Below, in pieces: positions 1 through 8,210 of a DNA stretch of 11,584 bases; the stretch's first letter is position 1; each line of letters starts with the position of its first letter. The stretch lies in NCBI GenBank assembly GCA_000750105.3, contig JPHH03000154.1, positions 1 through 11,584 on the forward strand, given 5' to 3'. Source of the DNA: Tolypocladium sp. Sup5 PDA-1 (taxonomy: Eukaryota > Ascomycota > Sordariomycetes > Hypocreales > Ophiocordycipitaceae). The position numbers and the translations under genes are program-made. The notes beneath the pieces were generated by a model. That model had not been told where the DNA came from. It saw only the letters and a program-made list of their open reading frames with translations, and made no database searches.

Positions 1-620
1 GAAAGGGACGCCGAAAACAAACTCGATAACCTCCGATAGAAGGGATCCGCGTCGGACTACGCGGCAACCTTCCGATAAATCATCTTAAAGATTCCGTGGG
101 AGTAGTCTCACTTGATAGGAGCCTTCTACTCGGGATTAAAGGAGGACGTTAAGGACGAACTCTATAAGGAAGAACGACCCGATATATTGGCCGAATATAT
201 CGCTATAGCCGTACGCATCGACGATAGATAGTATAAGAGACGCGAAGAGAGGAGGTACGTAGGAAAAGGGTAGAATAGAAACCCTACCCGCTACTTTAGC
301 AACTCTTAACGAAAGCGTAAAGAACCTATTATATACTATAATAACTCTAGTCTAGGACGAATAGACTTAGACGCGATATAGAAAACTAAGCTAAAGGAAG
401 GTAAGAAATACTATAACTACGGGAAGTTTAGATACTTCGCCCGCGAATGTAAGTAACCTAAGAAGATTAGATAGAAGCTAATACCGGAAGGTAAGAAGTA
501 CCTTAACGCTACTAATAAGGAACTAGTTAACTACGATAACCTAAACTAGACCGCGTGCTATAACGATAACTATAACACGTACCTCTTAGATAAGTAAGGT
601 AGCGGATGGTTCCCTAGAGA
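1..620 (+). pseudogene. gag: gag (capsid/nucleocapsid) remnant, 5' partial
   Basis: Gag forms the virus-like particle and packages element RNA. In frame 1, residues 1-85 match the C-terminal part of the fungal retrotransposon gag domain: short runs such as SDYAATFR, FYSGLKEDVKDELYKE and AEYIAIAVRIDDR are still readable. A basic linker follows, then a zinc knuckle at 409-450, and then a Cys/His motif with GSGWFP at about 556-615. The reading frame is broken by TAG/TAA codons, mostly at expected Gln sites. The N-terminal half of Gag and the start codon lie outside the window. The family assignment rests on motif recall and the downstream pol; the match is strong in the first 250 bases. Confidence 0.88.
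409..450 (+). other. Degenerate CCHC zinc knuckle of Gag
   Basis: Frame 1 reads YYNYGKFRYFAREC, which aligns to the CX2CX4HX4C nucleocapsid knuckle. Tyr codons at 409, 418 and 433 occupy the first Cys, second Cys and His positions; only the last Cys (TGT at 448-450) survives. TGC-to-TAC and CAC-to-TAC are RIP-type transitions. The knuckle should no longer bind zinc. Confidence 0.9.
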
Positions 621-2162
621 ACTAAAAGGAAGCAGAACTATCGCTATAACGGGAAGACGAGGAGTCTCCGGGTCACGAGGCGTAACCGATAGACGAAGGC
701 TTAAATAGCAATAAAACGAACACGTAGAATTCCCGTATCTAGGAGGAGTATCTAATAAATAGATACGATAAAATAGAAAGAAATTCTAGGAAGATATACG
801 CTAATTATACTAGATCGAACGACGATATCGCTACTAAGAAGAAGAGCGATATAGAATAATCGCCGAAGTAAAATAATAATTATAGTTAATAGAAGAAGAA
901 GAAAGGCTAGAGATATTTAATAATATAAAGTAATACTCTAAGTCTAACGACGAATAGAGTATTAACGATACTAGCTCTAAAGATAAAAACTATACGCCTA
1001 GCGTAACCGAGGACGGACGATTAGAAGTACCGATACTCTATCGGGAAAACGCGACCCTCGGAGCCTCGCTTAAAGGAAAGGAAATATTAAACGACGATAT
1101 AGAGACAAGCGCTATAACCGATATCGGTATATAAATAGAGCCAGAACCTCTTATAGAGATATAACAATCCGCTCTTATCCGATACGAACCCGCGCCTAAG
1201 GGCGGAGACCACGCTATTGCTATTATCGCAACCGATATAATAAACGCAATCGCAGGAGACGCATACCTATAAATAGAATACGGAGATGACCCCAGGGTCG
1301 TACCCGGGCATGAGTTACATACGCAAATTTCATAGGCCTTATGCATCTACCTAGACTGCCAAATATATTTCCGAACTAAGGCACGACACGACGTATTCCC
1401 TACTAGGTGGAAGGGATACGCCGTCACCGACCTATATATATTAAACGACCTATATAAATAGAGGGCAACTACGCGATACGTATCGCATAAGGTGGTTATC
1501 CTAGAACTAAACGAAAACATACCCCTTAAATGCCGAAGCGATTGGTTAATTAACGGGATATGCATATTACTTACTTGCTATATATATACCTTTAGGAAGG
1601 TATAGGAATAGCACCGATATATATAGCAAGGATATCCCGTTACTCGATAAACTATCTACGCACCGATATGCGATAGAGAAAGTTATAAGGATTGCCCCTT
1701 GCTAGGATGCCTAGAGCATATAAGAGAAAAAGCACGAGAATGGCATATTAATATATAGGGAATACCGAAACCCTACGAAATATATCGATAAATAATCGAC
1801 GAATAGTAGCAAGAAGGATATATTAGACCTATCTAAATAGCGCTAAAGTATTAAAAGAACGAGAGACTTCTTGATATATACTACGAGAAATCGGTATTGC
1901 AACCCGAATGCTATTGGAAATACGTAGTTAATTACGAGAACGCTAATTATAGGAAGTATAAAGAGGACTCTAAGGAGATCTAGCATACCCTCGAGGAAAT
2001 GCGCTAAAATAACTTTAACTTCTAGAACGTAAAAGGAAAGCTAGGATATGAGTATTGGTATAACGAACTAAAGAAGCTTATCGATAAAGAAAAATCAGAC
2101 TAGGATTTAAAAAACGAGGCACGCTATCTATAAAAGGGCTATAGACTAGCATATAATAAAGA
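621..2162 (+). pseudogene. Gag-protease spacer with repeated CX4CX2H motifs
   Basis: This is the polyprotein stretch between Gag and protease, best read in frame 1, although a local frame change near 626 cannot be excluded. From about 840 to 1010 it is rich in Glu, Lys and Asp (EEEERLEIFNNIK) and may have been a coiled coil or acidic linker. From 1342 to 1740 it holds three copies of a CX4CX2[H/Y]X3K motif, starting at Cys codons 1342, 1561 and 1693. The third, CPLLGCLEHIREK, is intact. From about 1900 to 2150 it is again Lys/Glu-rich (GKLGYEYW, ELKKLIDKEK). CpA and TpG are much more frequent from about 1140 onward than elsewhere, and stops are fewer. I do not know its function; the Cys/His clusters suggest metal or nucleic-acid binding by inference only. 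Confidence 0.7.
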
Positions 2163-2570
2163 GATCCAAGGACCCTATGTATAACGGAGATAAGTTATGG
2201 CAATAAAACGGTATTGGATGTCTAGATTATAGGATATCGTATGCAAGCACTGTTGGATAGTGGCGCGATAGGTAATTATATTTTACTAAGAGTCGTAAAT
2301 CGTTACTAACTCCTATGGACGTAAAAGGAAGAGCTATATACGCTCTAAAATATCGAAGGAGAATCCTTTAAGTATAATAACGGAATTATTAATATAGAGA
2401 TTAATTACCTCGATATCTTGATTTAGGACGACGAGATTAAGCTAACTTCGACGTTATGGATATATTAGGGCACGACCTAGTGCTAGGATATCTATGGCTA
2501 TGGATGAGTAACCTAACGATTAACTAGAGGATAGGCTAACTGCGTTTAGAACGAGAACGCAGCCCCCTAG
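2163..2570 (+). pseudogene. Retropepsin-like aspartic protease domain of element 1
   Basis: The protease cleaves the polyprotein. In frame 3 the active-site segment reads QALLDSGAIGNYI (from 2244), with the D-S-G triad intact at 2256-2264. The domain continues through IEGESFKYNNGI to about 2445. The second hallmark, GHDLVLGYLWLWMSN (about 2465-2510), corresponds to the conserved hydrophobic Leu-Gly segment of retropepsins, but it is in frame 2, so one base has been lost at about 2446. An upstream shift from frame 1 to frame 3 lies between about 2165 and 2195. Stops at 2307, 2322, 2346 and 2424 are all TAA/TAG. This part retains more CpA and TpG than the rest of pol, and its catalytic triad survived. 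Confidence 0.85.
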
Positions 2571-3600
2571 GATTGGAAGATTAGAAAAGAAGTGAAATTT
2601 CACGATAACTTAGTTACTAAAGCAGGGATATATAAAATACGCTCTTAAATAAGACGTTATGGGCGATAAAGACCTAAGTAGTGACTAAACACGGCTCTAT
2701 AACCTAGCATATAACATAACAAAAATAAAGGAAAGAACCAGAAGATCCGAAGAGTTATTGCCGCTCTTAGGAGAGACCTCGAACAAATCACGATAATATT
2801 AAATCGATAAACGATAGCCTATACGGAAGATAGAATAAAGAACGTTTCATAATAGAATACTATAGGTATAAATAACTATTTCGAGGAAGAACTCGAAATA
2901 GACTACCGGAATATAGTTAATGGGATTATAGGATCTACTTAAGGAAGGAACGATACCCTTATTCTTATAAAATATATAACCTTTACGAAAAGCAACTCGA
3001 AACGCTATGCGACTATATCGACGAAAATCTAAAGAAAGGATATATACGGCCATTAATATCTAAAGTAGGATATCTAGTTATATTCGTCCTAAAGAGAATA
3101 GAAAACTCTGACTTATTGTCGACTACCGACGTATTAACGCCGATACTATTAAAGACCGCATACCGCTGCCTCTTATCTCGGAGATAAAAGATAGGTTAGC
3201 TAGTATAAAGTAGTTCACGGCGCTCGACCTTAAAGGAGCCTATAACCTTATTAGGATAAAAAAGGGACACGAATAGATAATAGCTTTCCGGACGAAATTT
3301 AGACTATTTAAGTACTTAGTAATGCCCTTCGGGCTTACTAATACGCCGGTAACCTTTTAGTAAATAATTAATAATATCCTACGCGAATATCTCGATATAT
3401 TCGTAATAGTATACCTCGACGATATCCTAATCTTCTCGAGAGATCTTAAGGAATATAAGGAATACGTTTATAAGGTACTATAAGTACTCTAGAATACGAA
3501 GTTACTAGTTAAACTAGAAAAAAGCAAGTTCTATATATAAGAAGTAGATTTCCTCGGATATACTATTATCCTAGGAGAAATACGAATATAATAAGATAAG
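2571..3600 (+). pseudogene. Reverse transcriptase domain and its N-terminal linker, element 1
   Basis: The linker at 2571-2860 is Lys/Arg-rich and reads best in frame 3. The run-in to RT (IEYYRYK at 2852, then LYEKQLETL and DYIDENLKKGYI) switches among frames 2, 3 and 1. From about 3088 the frame is 1, after a likely single-base loss. RT blocks are then clear: VDYRRINADTIKDRIPLPLI, FTALDLKGAYNLI with the first catalytic Asp at 3226-3228, MPFGLTNTP, and VYLDDILIFSR with the Asp-Asp pair at 3418-3423. DFLGYTI follows near 3548. All three metal-binding Asp residues are retained, while Trp and Gln positions have become stops (for example after SIK at 3211 and after VTF at 3358). The enzyme copied element RNA into DNA; this copy is dead. 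Confidence 0.95.
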
Positions 3601-4215
3601 ATTAAAGTAGTCTAAGAGTAGCTAACGCCTACTAATATTAAGGAAGTTTAGGGTTTTAATAGATTCGCTAACTACTACTAATACTTTATTAAGGGAATAA
3701 GTATATATACGATACTACTTTATAACTTAACGAAGAAAGAAATAACCTTTATATAAAAACTAGAAACTAAATAAGTATTTTAGAAGATTAAGGATCTAAT
3801 TACTTTAGAACTAGTCTTTGCTATCTTTAACCTAGAGTTATAAGTTAAACTCGAAATAGACGCCTCTAACTAAGGGTTAGGAGCATAAATCAGATAGCGA
3901 GATAAGAATAGGAAACTAAGGCTAATAGCGTTCTATTCTAAGAAACTATCTAGCGCCGAACTTAATTACCTTATCTACGATAAAGAATTCCTCGCTATTA
4001 TTAACGCCTTTAAGGAATAGAGATACTATCTCTTAGGAAGTAAGTATAAGGTTAAGGTTTATACTAACTATAAGAATATTATATATTTCGCTATAACTCA
4101 ATAACTTAGTAGACGATAGATTAGATAGGTAGAATATCTCTTAGAATTCGATTATGAGATTATCTATCGTAAGGGATCTAAAAACAGACGAGTAGATACT
4201 CTTAGTAGAAGACTT
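3601..4215 (+). pseudogene. RT connection and RNase H domain, element 1
   Basis: RNase H removes RNA from the RNA:DNA hybrid during reverse transcription. In frame 1, after the connection segment, the motifs are LEIDASN with Asp at 3859-3861, YLIYDKEFLAIINAFKE with Glu at 3985-3987, KVYTNYKNI at about 4054-4080, and SKNRRVDTLSRR with Asp at 4195-4197. In the third motif the family has Thr-Asp-His; here both changed, Asp to Asn at 4066-4068 and His to Tyr next to it, each a TpG-to-TpA or CpA-to-TpA change. The Trp before RYYLLG is TAG. The fold is recognisable end to end in one frame; the domain is inactive. Confidence 0.93.
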
Positions 4216-4355
4216 AATTATAGCTCGGGAGAAGCTCCTAACGCGGGATAGATCCTAGAGCTTAATAAGGAAATAGGCAACTACTAATAGAAATAATTAA
4301 ATATAGTATTTAAGGTATAAGACAATAACCTAATACTCTAGAAAATTAAAGAATA

Positions 4356-4479
4356 AATAGAAGAATACGTTATATATATCTAAGAAGTACTAAACGGATA
4401 TAATATAGAATATTCCGAATAGAAGAATACGTTATATATATCTAAGAAGTACTAAACGGATATAATATAGAATATTCCG
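4356..4479 (+). repeat. Perfect 62-bp direct tandem duplication
   Basis: 4356-4417 and 4418-4479 are identical, and the match continues one base into the flank. The unit starts AATAGAAGAATACG and ends AATATTCCG. It lies between RNase H and integrase. Because 62 is not a multiple of 3 it moves the frame by two, which is exactly what is observed: RNase H is in frame 1 and integrase in frame 3. Confidence 0.97.
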
Positions 4480-5350
4480 ATATACTTATATATAATAATA
4501 AAATATAGTTACTACCGCTATTATAGGAAGAAACTATTAAGGAGTTCTACGAATACTTAATATATAGATATTAGGGAATTAGGAAAACGATAGAATAAAT
4601 ACGACGAAAATTCGATTTTTCTAGAATAAAGGAAACTATTAAAGAGGTAATCGGCAAGTACGCCCTTTACGCACGAAGCAAAGCCTTACGATATAAACCT
4701 TATAGAGAATTAAAACCGCTACTAGTTCTAGTTAAACTATAGGACTCGATCGCGTTTAACTATATTACGAAGCTACTATTATTAAAGGAACCTATAACAA
4801 AGGTAGAATACGATAGTATCTTCGTAGTTATAGATCGACTTACTAAGTATAGGTACTTTATCCTATATAAGGAAGTAAGTAATATAGAAGATCTTATATA
4901 TATATTCCTAAGGACGATCGTATATAATTATAGATTACCGAACGAGATTATCTCCGATAGAGGAACTATATTTACTACGAACTTCTAGCAAGCATTAATA
5001 GCTTAGCTTAGCATAAAATATAAGCTTAGCATAGCCTACTACCCTTAAATAGATAGGCAGACTAAATAGTTAAACTAAATACTTAAATAATACCTTTATT
5101 ATTATATTAACTATAGATAGGATAACTAGGTTAAATAGTTACTAATAGTATAATTAGCTTATAATAGCTTAATTATAAAAGCTACGAAGGTTTCGCTATC
5201 GTACGCTAACTTCGGGTATAACCCTAAAGTATATCGAGTTACCTAATAAGGACTATAGGCAGAACGAGCTATACTTTAAGCGGATAAACTAAAGGAACTT
5301 TATAAAGAGATAAAGAAAGAACTTAAATATATTAGATAAAGGATATCGAT
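4480..5350 (+). pseudogene. Integrase (zinc-binding N-terminus and DDE core), element 1
   Basis: Integrase inserts the cDNA into the host genome. Read in frame 3, the N-terminal zinc domain keeps only its outline: the two Cys of the CX2C half are Tyr codons at 4659 and 4668. The core reads DSIAFNYITKL, FVVIDRLTKYRYFI, LPNEIISDRGTIFTTNF, LSIAYYP and the QTxxLN segment. The DDE triad is now Asn (AAC at 4758-4760), Asp (GAT at 4956-4958) and Lys (AAA at 5064-5066). The two lost residues are G-to-A changes after a T, as expected for RIP on the other strand. YANFGYNP near 5200 closes the core. Many TAG/TAA codons fall at expected Gln or Trp positions. Confidence 0.95.
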
Positions 5351-5784
5351 ATATACTAATAAGAAAAGATTAAAGGGACTAATCTTTTAGGAGGGAGATA
5401 TAGTCTACTTACTTTAACGAAATATTAAAATAAAGCGACTAAGCGATAAATTAGATTTTAAGAAACTTAGACTATTTCTAGTTAAGAAAGTTATTTCTAT
5501 AACTAATTACGAACTTTTATTACCTAAAATAATAAAGATATACCCTATCTTTTATATTTCGCTACTTAAAATAGTACTATAGGACGTAGAAATATAAGAC
5601 TATATCGAAGTTATAGACGATAATAAATACGAAGTTAAATAAATATTAGATTTAAGAATATATAATAAAGAATAATAATAGCTAATAAAATAGAAAAACT
5701 ATAGATACGAAGAAAATACTTAGGAACCTATTAGGTATTTAACGAACTACCGCCTATTATTACGCTAGTATCGCTAGAAGAACC
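5351..5784 (+). pseudogene. Integrase C-terminus: GPF/Y-like module and chromodomain
   Basis: Frame 3 continues with KKRLKGLIF and EGDIVYLL, then SDKLDFKKLRLFLVKKV at about 5445-5490. This is the GPF/Y module, with Gly and Pro of the hallmark changed to Arg and Leu (AGA 5469, CTA 5472). YPIFYISLLK follows, and then a chromodomain at about 5625-5757: KYEVK, ILDLRI, LIK, KNYRYEENT and EPIRYL, with TAG at the two Trp positions (LIK*KNY and T*EPI). In chromoviruses this domain binds methylated histone H3 (typically H3K9me) and directs integration into heterochromatin. Its presence defines the element as a chromovirus. The original stop codon is not certain; the frame loses similarity by about 5835. 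Confidence 0.88.
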
Positions 5785-6609
5785 TTAAATAACTAGTCCT
5801 AGGATATCCGATAAAGAAAGATCGAGATTAAAGCTAGACTAATTAATCGCCTCGTATAAATAAGCGGCTTATACTTAGGCAAAGGCATAGGCCTCTTATT
5901 ACTATACCCGCTTAAGCTCCTTTTAGCGAGACTCTGCTTCCCGCTAATCGGCCTCTTCGAGCTCCTTAAGATCTAAGAGATCCCGATAGACTATTTCTAC
6001 TCCTTTTATATAAAGTAATTTTCGTATTTTTCATAAACGAACTAGACGAGCTAACGCCTCGTTAATCTCTCTCTCTATCTATCGACGACGCTCTAGTAAT
6101 AACTCCTCCGCCTTCTCCTCTTTACGCTTAAGGCGCTAAAGCTCCTCGTTAATCTATTAAACTACGAGGGTTAGTAGGGAAAAGGCCGATAGGGGACTAA
6201 GATACTATAAACTAGAAGATATCGGAGTACGAGAAGTATTATAGGAGCGACTAGCTAAATAATAATATAAATAACGACGGATATCGCTTACTACTATATA
6301 CGAAACGCTTTTTTTAAAATAGCGCGAATAAGGGGAGACTTCGAACCCTTGCGTAGAAATAAACATAGCTATAGTCGCGCGATTATTCGAGGAACGCGAT
6401 TTTAACGATTTCTTAATATAACCTAATATAGCATTAGTAGGATATTCCGAGGGATTACGGAAATAGGTTACCGCACCTATAAATGCGGGCATAGGCGTAG
6501 TATTTATATAATAGGTACTAATAGTAGGTCTCGGGGACGAAGACCTTCGGAGAGGGGATATTATATTATAACCTAGGCTAACGGGCCACGGGATAGGCCG
6601 GCTATGCAA
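5785..6609 (-). pseudogene. Antisense coiled-coil ORF next to the chromovirus 3' end
   Basis: On the minus strand one frame runs from about 6609 to 5785. The first ~134 codons (6609-6205) have no stop and are Ser/Pro/Thr/Tyr-rich. The rest, after TAG at 6205, is a long Glu/Lys/Arg/Leu-rich helix: NEEL, RLKRKEEKAEELLLERRR, INEALARLVRL, RDLLDLKELEEAD and REAES, with TAG/TAA where Gln or Arg/Trp would fit. This composition is typical of a coiled coil. The 6609 codon is TTG, not ATG; the same frame can be followed through TAG codons to an ATG at 6792, so the true start is open. I recall similar uncharacterised coiled-coil proteins encoded beside fungal retroelements but cannot verify homology here. 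It is convergent with pol and its 3' end reaches the integrase C-terminus. Function unknown. Confidence 0.65.
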
Positions 6610-7060
6610 GCGCTATACGGGCTATATAGAATAATAGTTAGAACGATAGGCTAATAGGGACTATAGTATACGATATTTACTAGGTAGTTAGTAAATACTA
6701 AGCGAATAGCATACGGGAGTTCACTCGGTGGTTAGTAAACTACGAGTAAATACTCTAGTATATAGGACCCCCTAATTTCCTTACTATAGCATAGATACCT
6801 CGCTAGCTTTTAATAATACTCTTTAATTACGATTAACTATCTAGGATATTCGATCTATTACTATCGTAATAAGACTAGCCTAGTGCTACGCCCTAACCTT
6901 ACCTGCTAATATAAACCTGCTAGTTTATCCCTTAGGAACCTAAACTATTATAATCGACGTAAGTCGTAACATTTATAAGCTTTTAAGATTTTAATAATAA
7001 AAAATCCTAGTTAATTCCTCCTATATTTTAAGATAGCCGTGGTTGCCTCTCCTTACCTCT
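6610..7060. other. AT-rich inter-element stretch, no gene seen
   Basis: No reading frame with recognisable motifs is visible apart from the possible 5' extension of the antisense ORF (to an ATG at 6792). The segment should contain the right end of element 1 and the left end of element 2. I could not find paired LTR ends, a tRNA primer-binding site or a target-site duplication, possibly because RIP converts the terminal TG...CA of LTRs to TA...TA. CpA and TpG remain low here too. Confidence 0.6.
6674..6697. repeat. Short perfect inverted repeat (8-bp arms, 8-bp loop)
   Basis: TATTTACT at 6674-6681 is the reverse complement of AGTAAATA at 6690-6697. A related stretch, GGTGGTTAGTAAACTACGAG, begins at 6727 and resembles GGTAGTTAGTAAATAC at 6683, differing first by a TGG/TAG change. 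They may be repeats inside an LTR or UTR. In AT-rich DNA short inverted repeats also arise by chance. Confidence 0.4.
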
Positions 7061-8210
7061 TTACCTTTAACTTATACGATATAAAGACCTATATATATAG
7101 GTATTAATTTATAGACTATACGCCGCTATACTAATATTCTAACTTATATAGAGATAGTTACTCTAACTTATACGAGGATAGTCGCTCTAACTTATATAGC
7201 AACGGTCGCTCTAACTTATATAGGGATACCCGTCTTGCCTTACGCGTTAAGTAGCGCACTAACTTATACGATAACTCGTATTATTAACTAATAGCTAACT
7301 TCTTAAGCAAGGACTAACTCTATAACTTATACGATAATCGTTATACTTAGCCTTTAGTATATTCGTTCCCCCTTAATAAAACTAGTCTCTAGGGCGTAAA
7401 TAACTTATCTTAATCGATAAGAGTACCTTTTAGCTATTACGAGAACTTTACCGATAAAAGAGAGGAACGAAAACTCTATACTACGATAAGCCTATTATAG
7501 TAGAGGCCTAAAATCAGGGTATTATAGAATAATACGACTATTATTTATACGAAGACGATACTAGGAAATAATGCCCTACTTAGCTACTAGGACGCGAGGA
7601 AGAGCTTCGGGTACGAAGTAAACGTAGGGAGAAAGCGGGCTATTTTAGTAAAGAAGCCTTATAGCGAGTTATAAAGTTACCTACTAGGAAATCCTTTATA
7701 CCTCGATAACGAAGTCTATAAGAGGGCTAGACTATCTTACTCGGTAGATATATCGCCTCTTCTAACTAAGAATAGATAGTTCCTCGATTATAATAGGTAG
7801 GATTTTCTCCTAGTCCTTATAAGCTAGGCCTTAGTTTAGTAGATATTATAGAGTATTATTCTCTCGGTAGGGCTAGTAGCGACTTATACCTCGTTCTATA
7901 AGATAATATAGGAACTAAGAGCTATTAAAGTAAAGGATAAGAAATAAGGATAATATAAAGGCGACCGAGATAAAGAAGGAGTAGGGATAGAAAAAGAGGA
8001 AGACTAAGATATTAGCTTAACCTTATCTTTTTAAGTTACCCTTTATATACTACCTTTAAAGAGACTAGAATAGATAGTAGCGCTAATAAGACCGAAGTTA
8101 ATAGACTCTACTAACCTTACTAATAGTAATATAATAAGACCCTTCGCGGGAATAGACCTAGAATACTTTAGAAAAGTTATTAGAGATACCGTCGCTATAG
8201 GGTAGATCTA
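7060..8210 (+). pseudogene. N-terminal region of the element 2 polyprotein
   Basis: Frame 1 carries the Asn-Leu-Tyr repeats (about 7066-7347) and then a region without a motif I know: runs such as ENFTDKREERK (7441), LVKKPYSEL (about 7645) and LDNEVYKRARLSYSVDISPLL (about 7696-7760), later a charged segment (GDRDKEGVGIEKEED near 7960). The ancestral start codon could not be chosen because ATG codons are rare after loss of TpG; the frame is traceable back to about 7021. Stops are all TAG or TAA. It is assigned to the polyprotein because it shares the frame of the gag domain downstream and no frameshift separates them. Confidence 0.6.
7137..7232 (+). repeat. 24-bp tandem repeat, four units, encoding an 8-residue repeat
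   Basis: Units at 7137-7160, 7161-7184, 7185-7208 and 7209-7232 share the pattern YTCTAACTTATAY followed by a G/A-rich part and usually GTCG. In frame 1 they encode SNLYRDSY, SNLYEDSR, SNLYSNGR and SNLYRDTR. Further Asn-Leu-Tyr-Asp copies occur in the same frame at about 7068, 7261 and 7324. The unit is a multiple of three and in frame with the downstream polyprotein, so the repeat was probably coding. The Asn may derive from Asp (GAC to AAC after T). Confidence 0.85.

Larger units (their letters stand above)
1..6600 (+). mobile_element. Ty3/gypsy chromovirus, 5'-truncated by the window, RIP-degraded
   Basis: The domain order gag, zinc knuckle, protease, reverse transcriptase, RNase H, integrase, chromodomain is that of a Ty3/gypsy chromovirus, a class common in fungi. 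All of these can be read on the plus strand, but in three frames and through many TAA/TAG codons. Stops sit where the family has Gln or Trp, and lost active-site residues are G-to-A or C-to-T changes, which is the signature of RIP. The frame changes near 2165-2195, at about 2446, several times between 2560 and 2990, near 3088, and by the 62-bp duplication at 4356-4479. The left end lies outside the window. The right end is placed approximately, after the antisense gene; no LTR was identified. It cannot encode functional protein. Confidence 0.93.

Noticed and set aside
1038..1565. Two adjacent minus-strand open frames of 102 and 72 codons
   Set aside because: They lie opposite the frame-1 spacer of element 1, which carries Cys/His motifs; the products have no recognisable feature. 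They are shadows helped by few minus-strand stops.
2847..3053. Minus-strand 68-codon open frame
   Set aside because: It is opposite the run-in to reverse transcriptase on the plus strand and shows no motif of its own.
7137..7232. CRISPR-like array
   Set aside because: The repeats are contiguous 24-bp units without spacers, in frame with a polyprotein, in fungal DNA.
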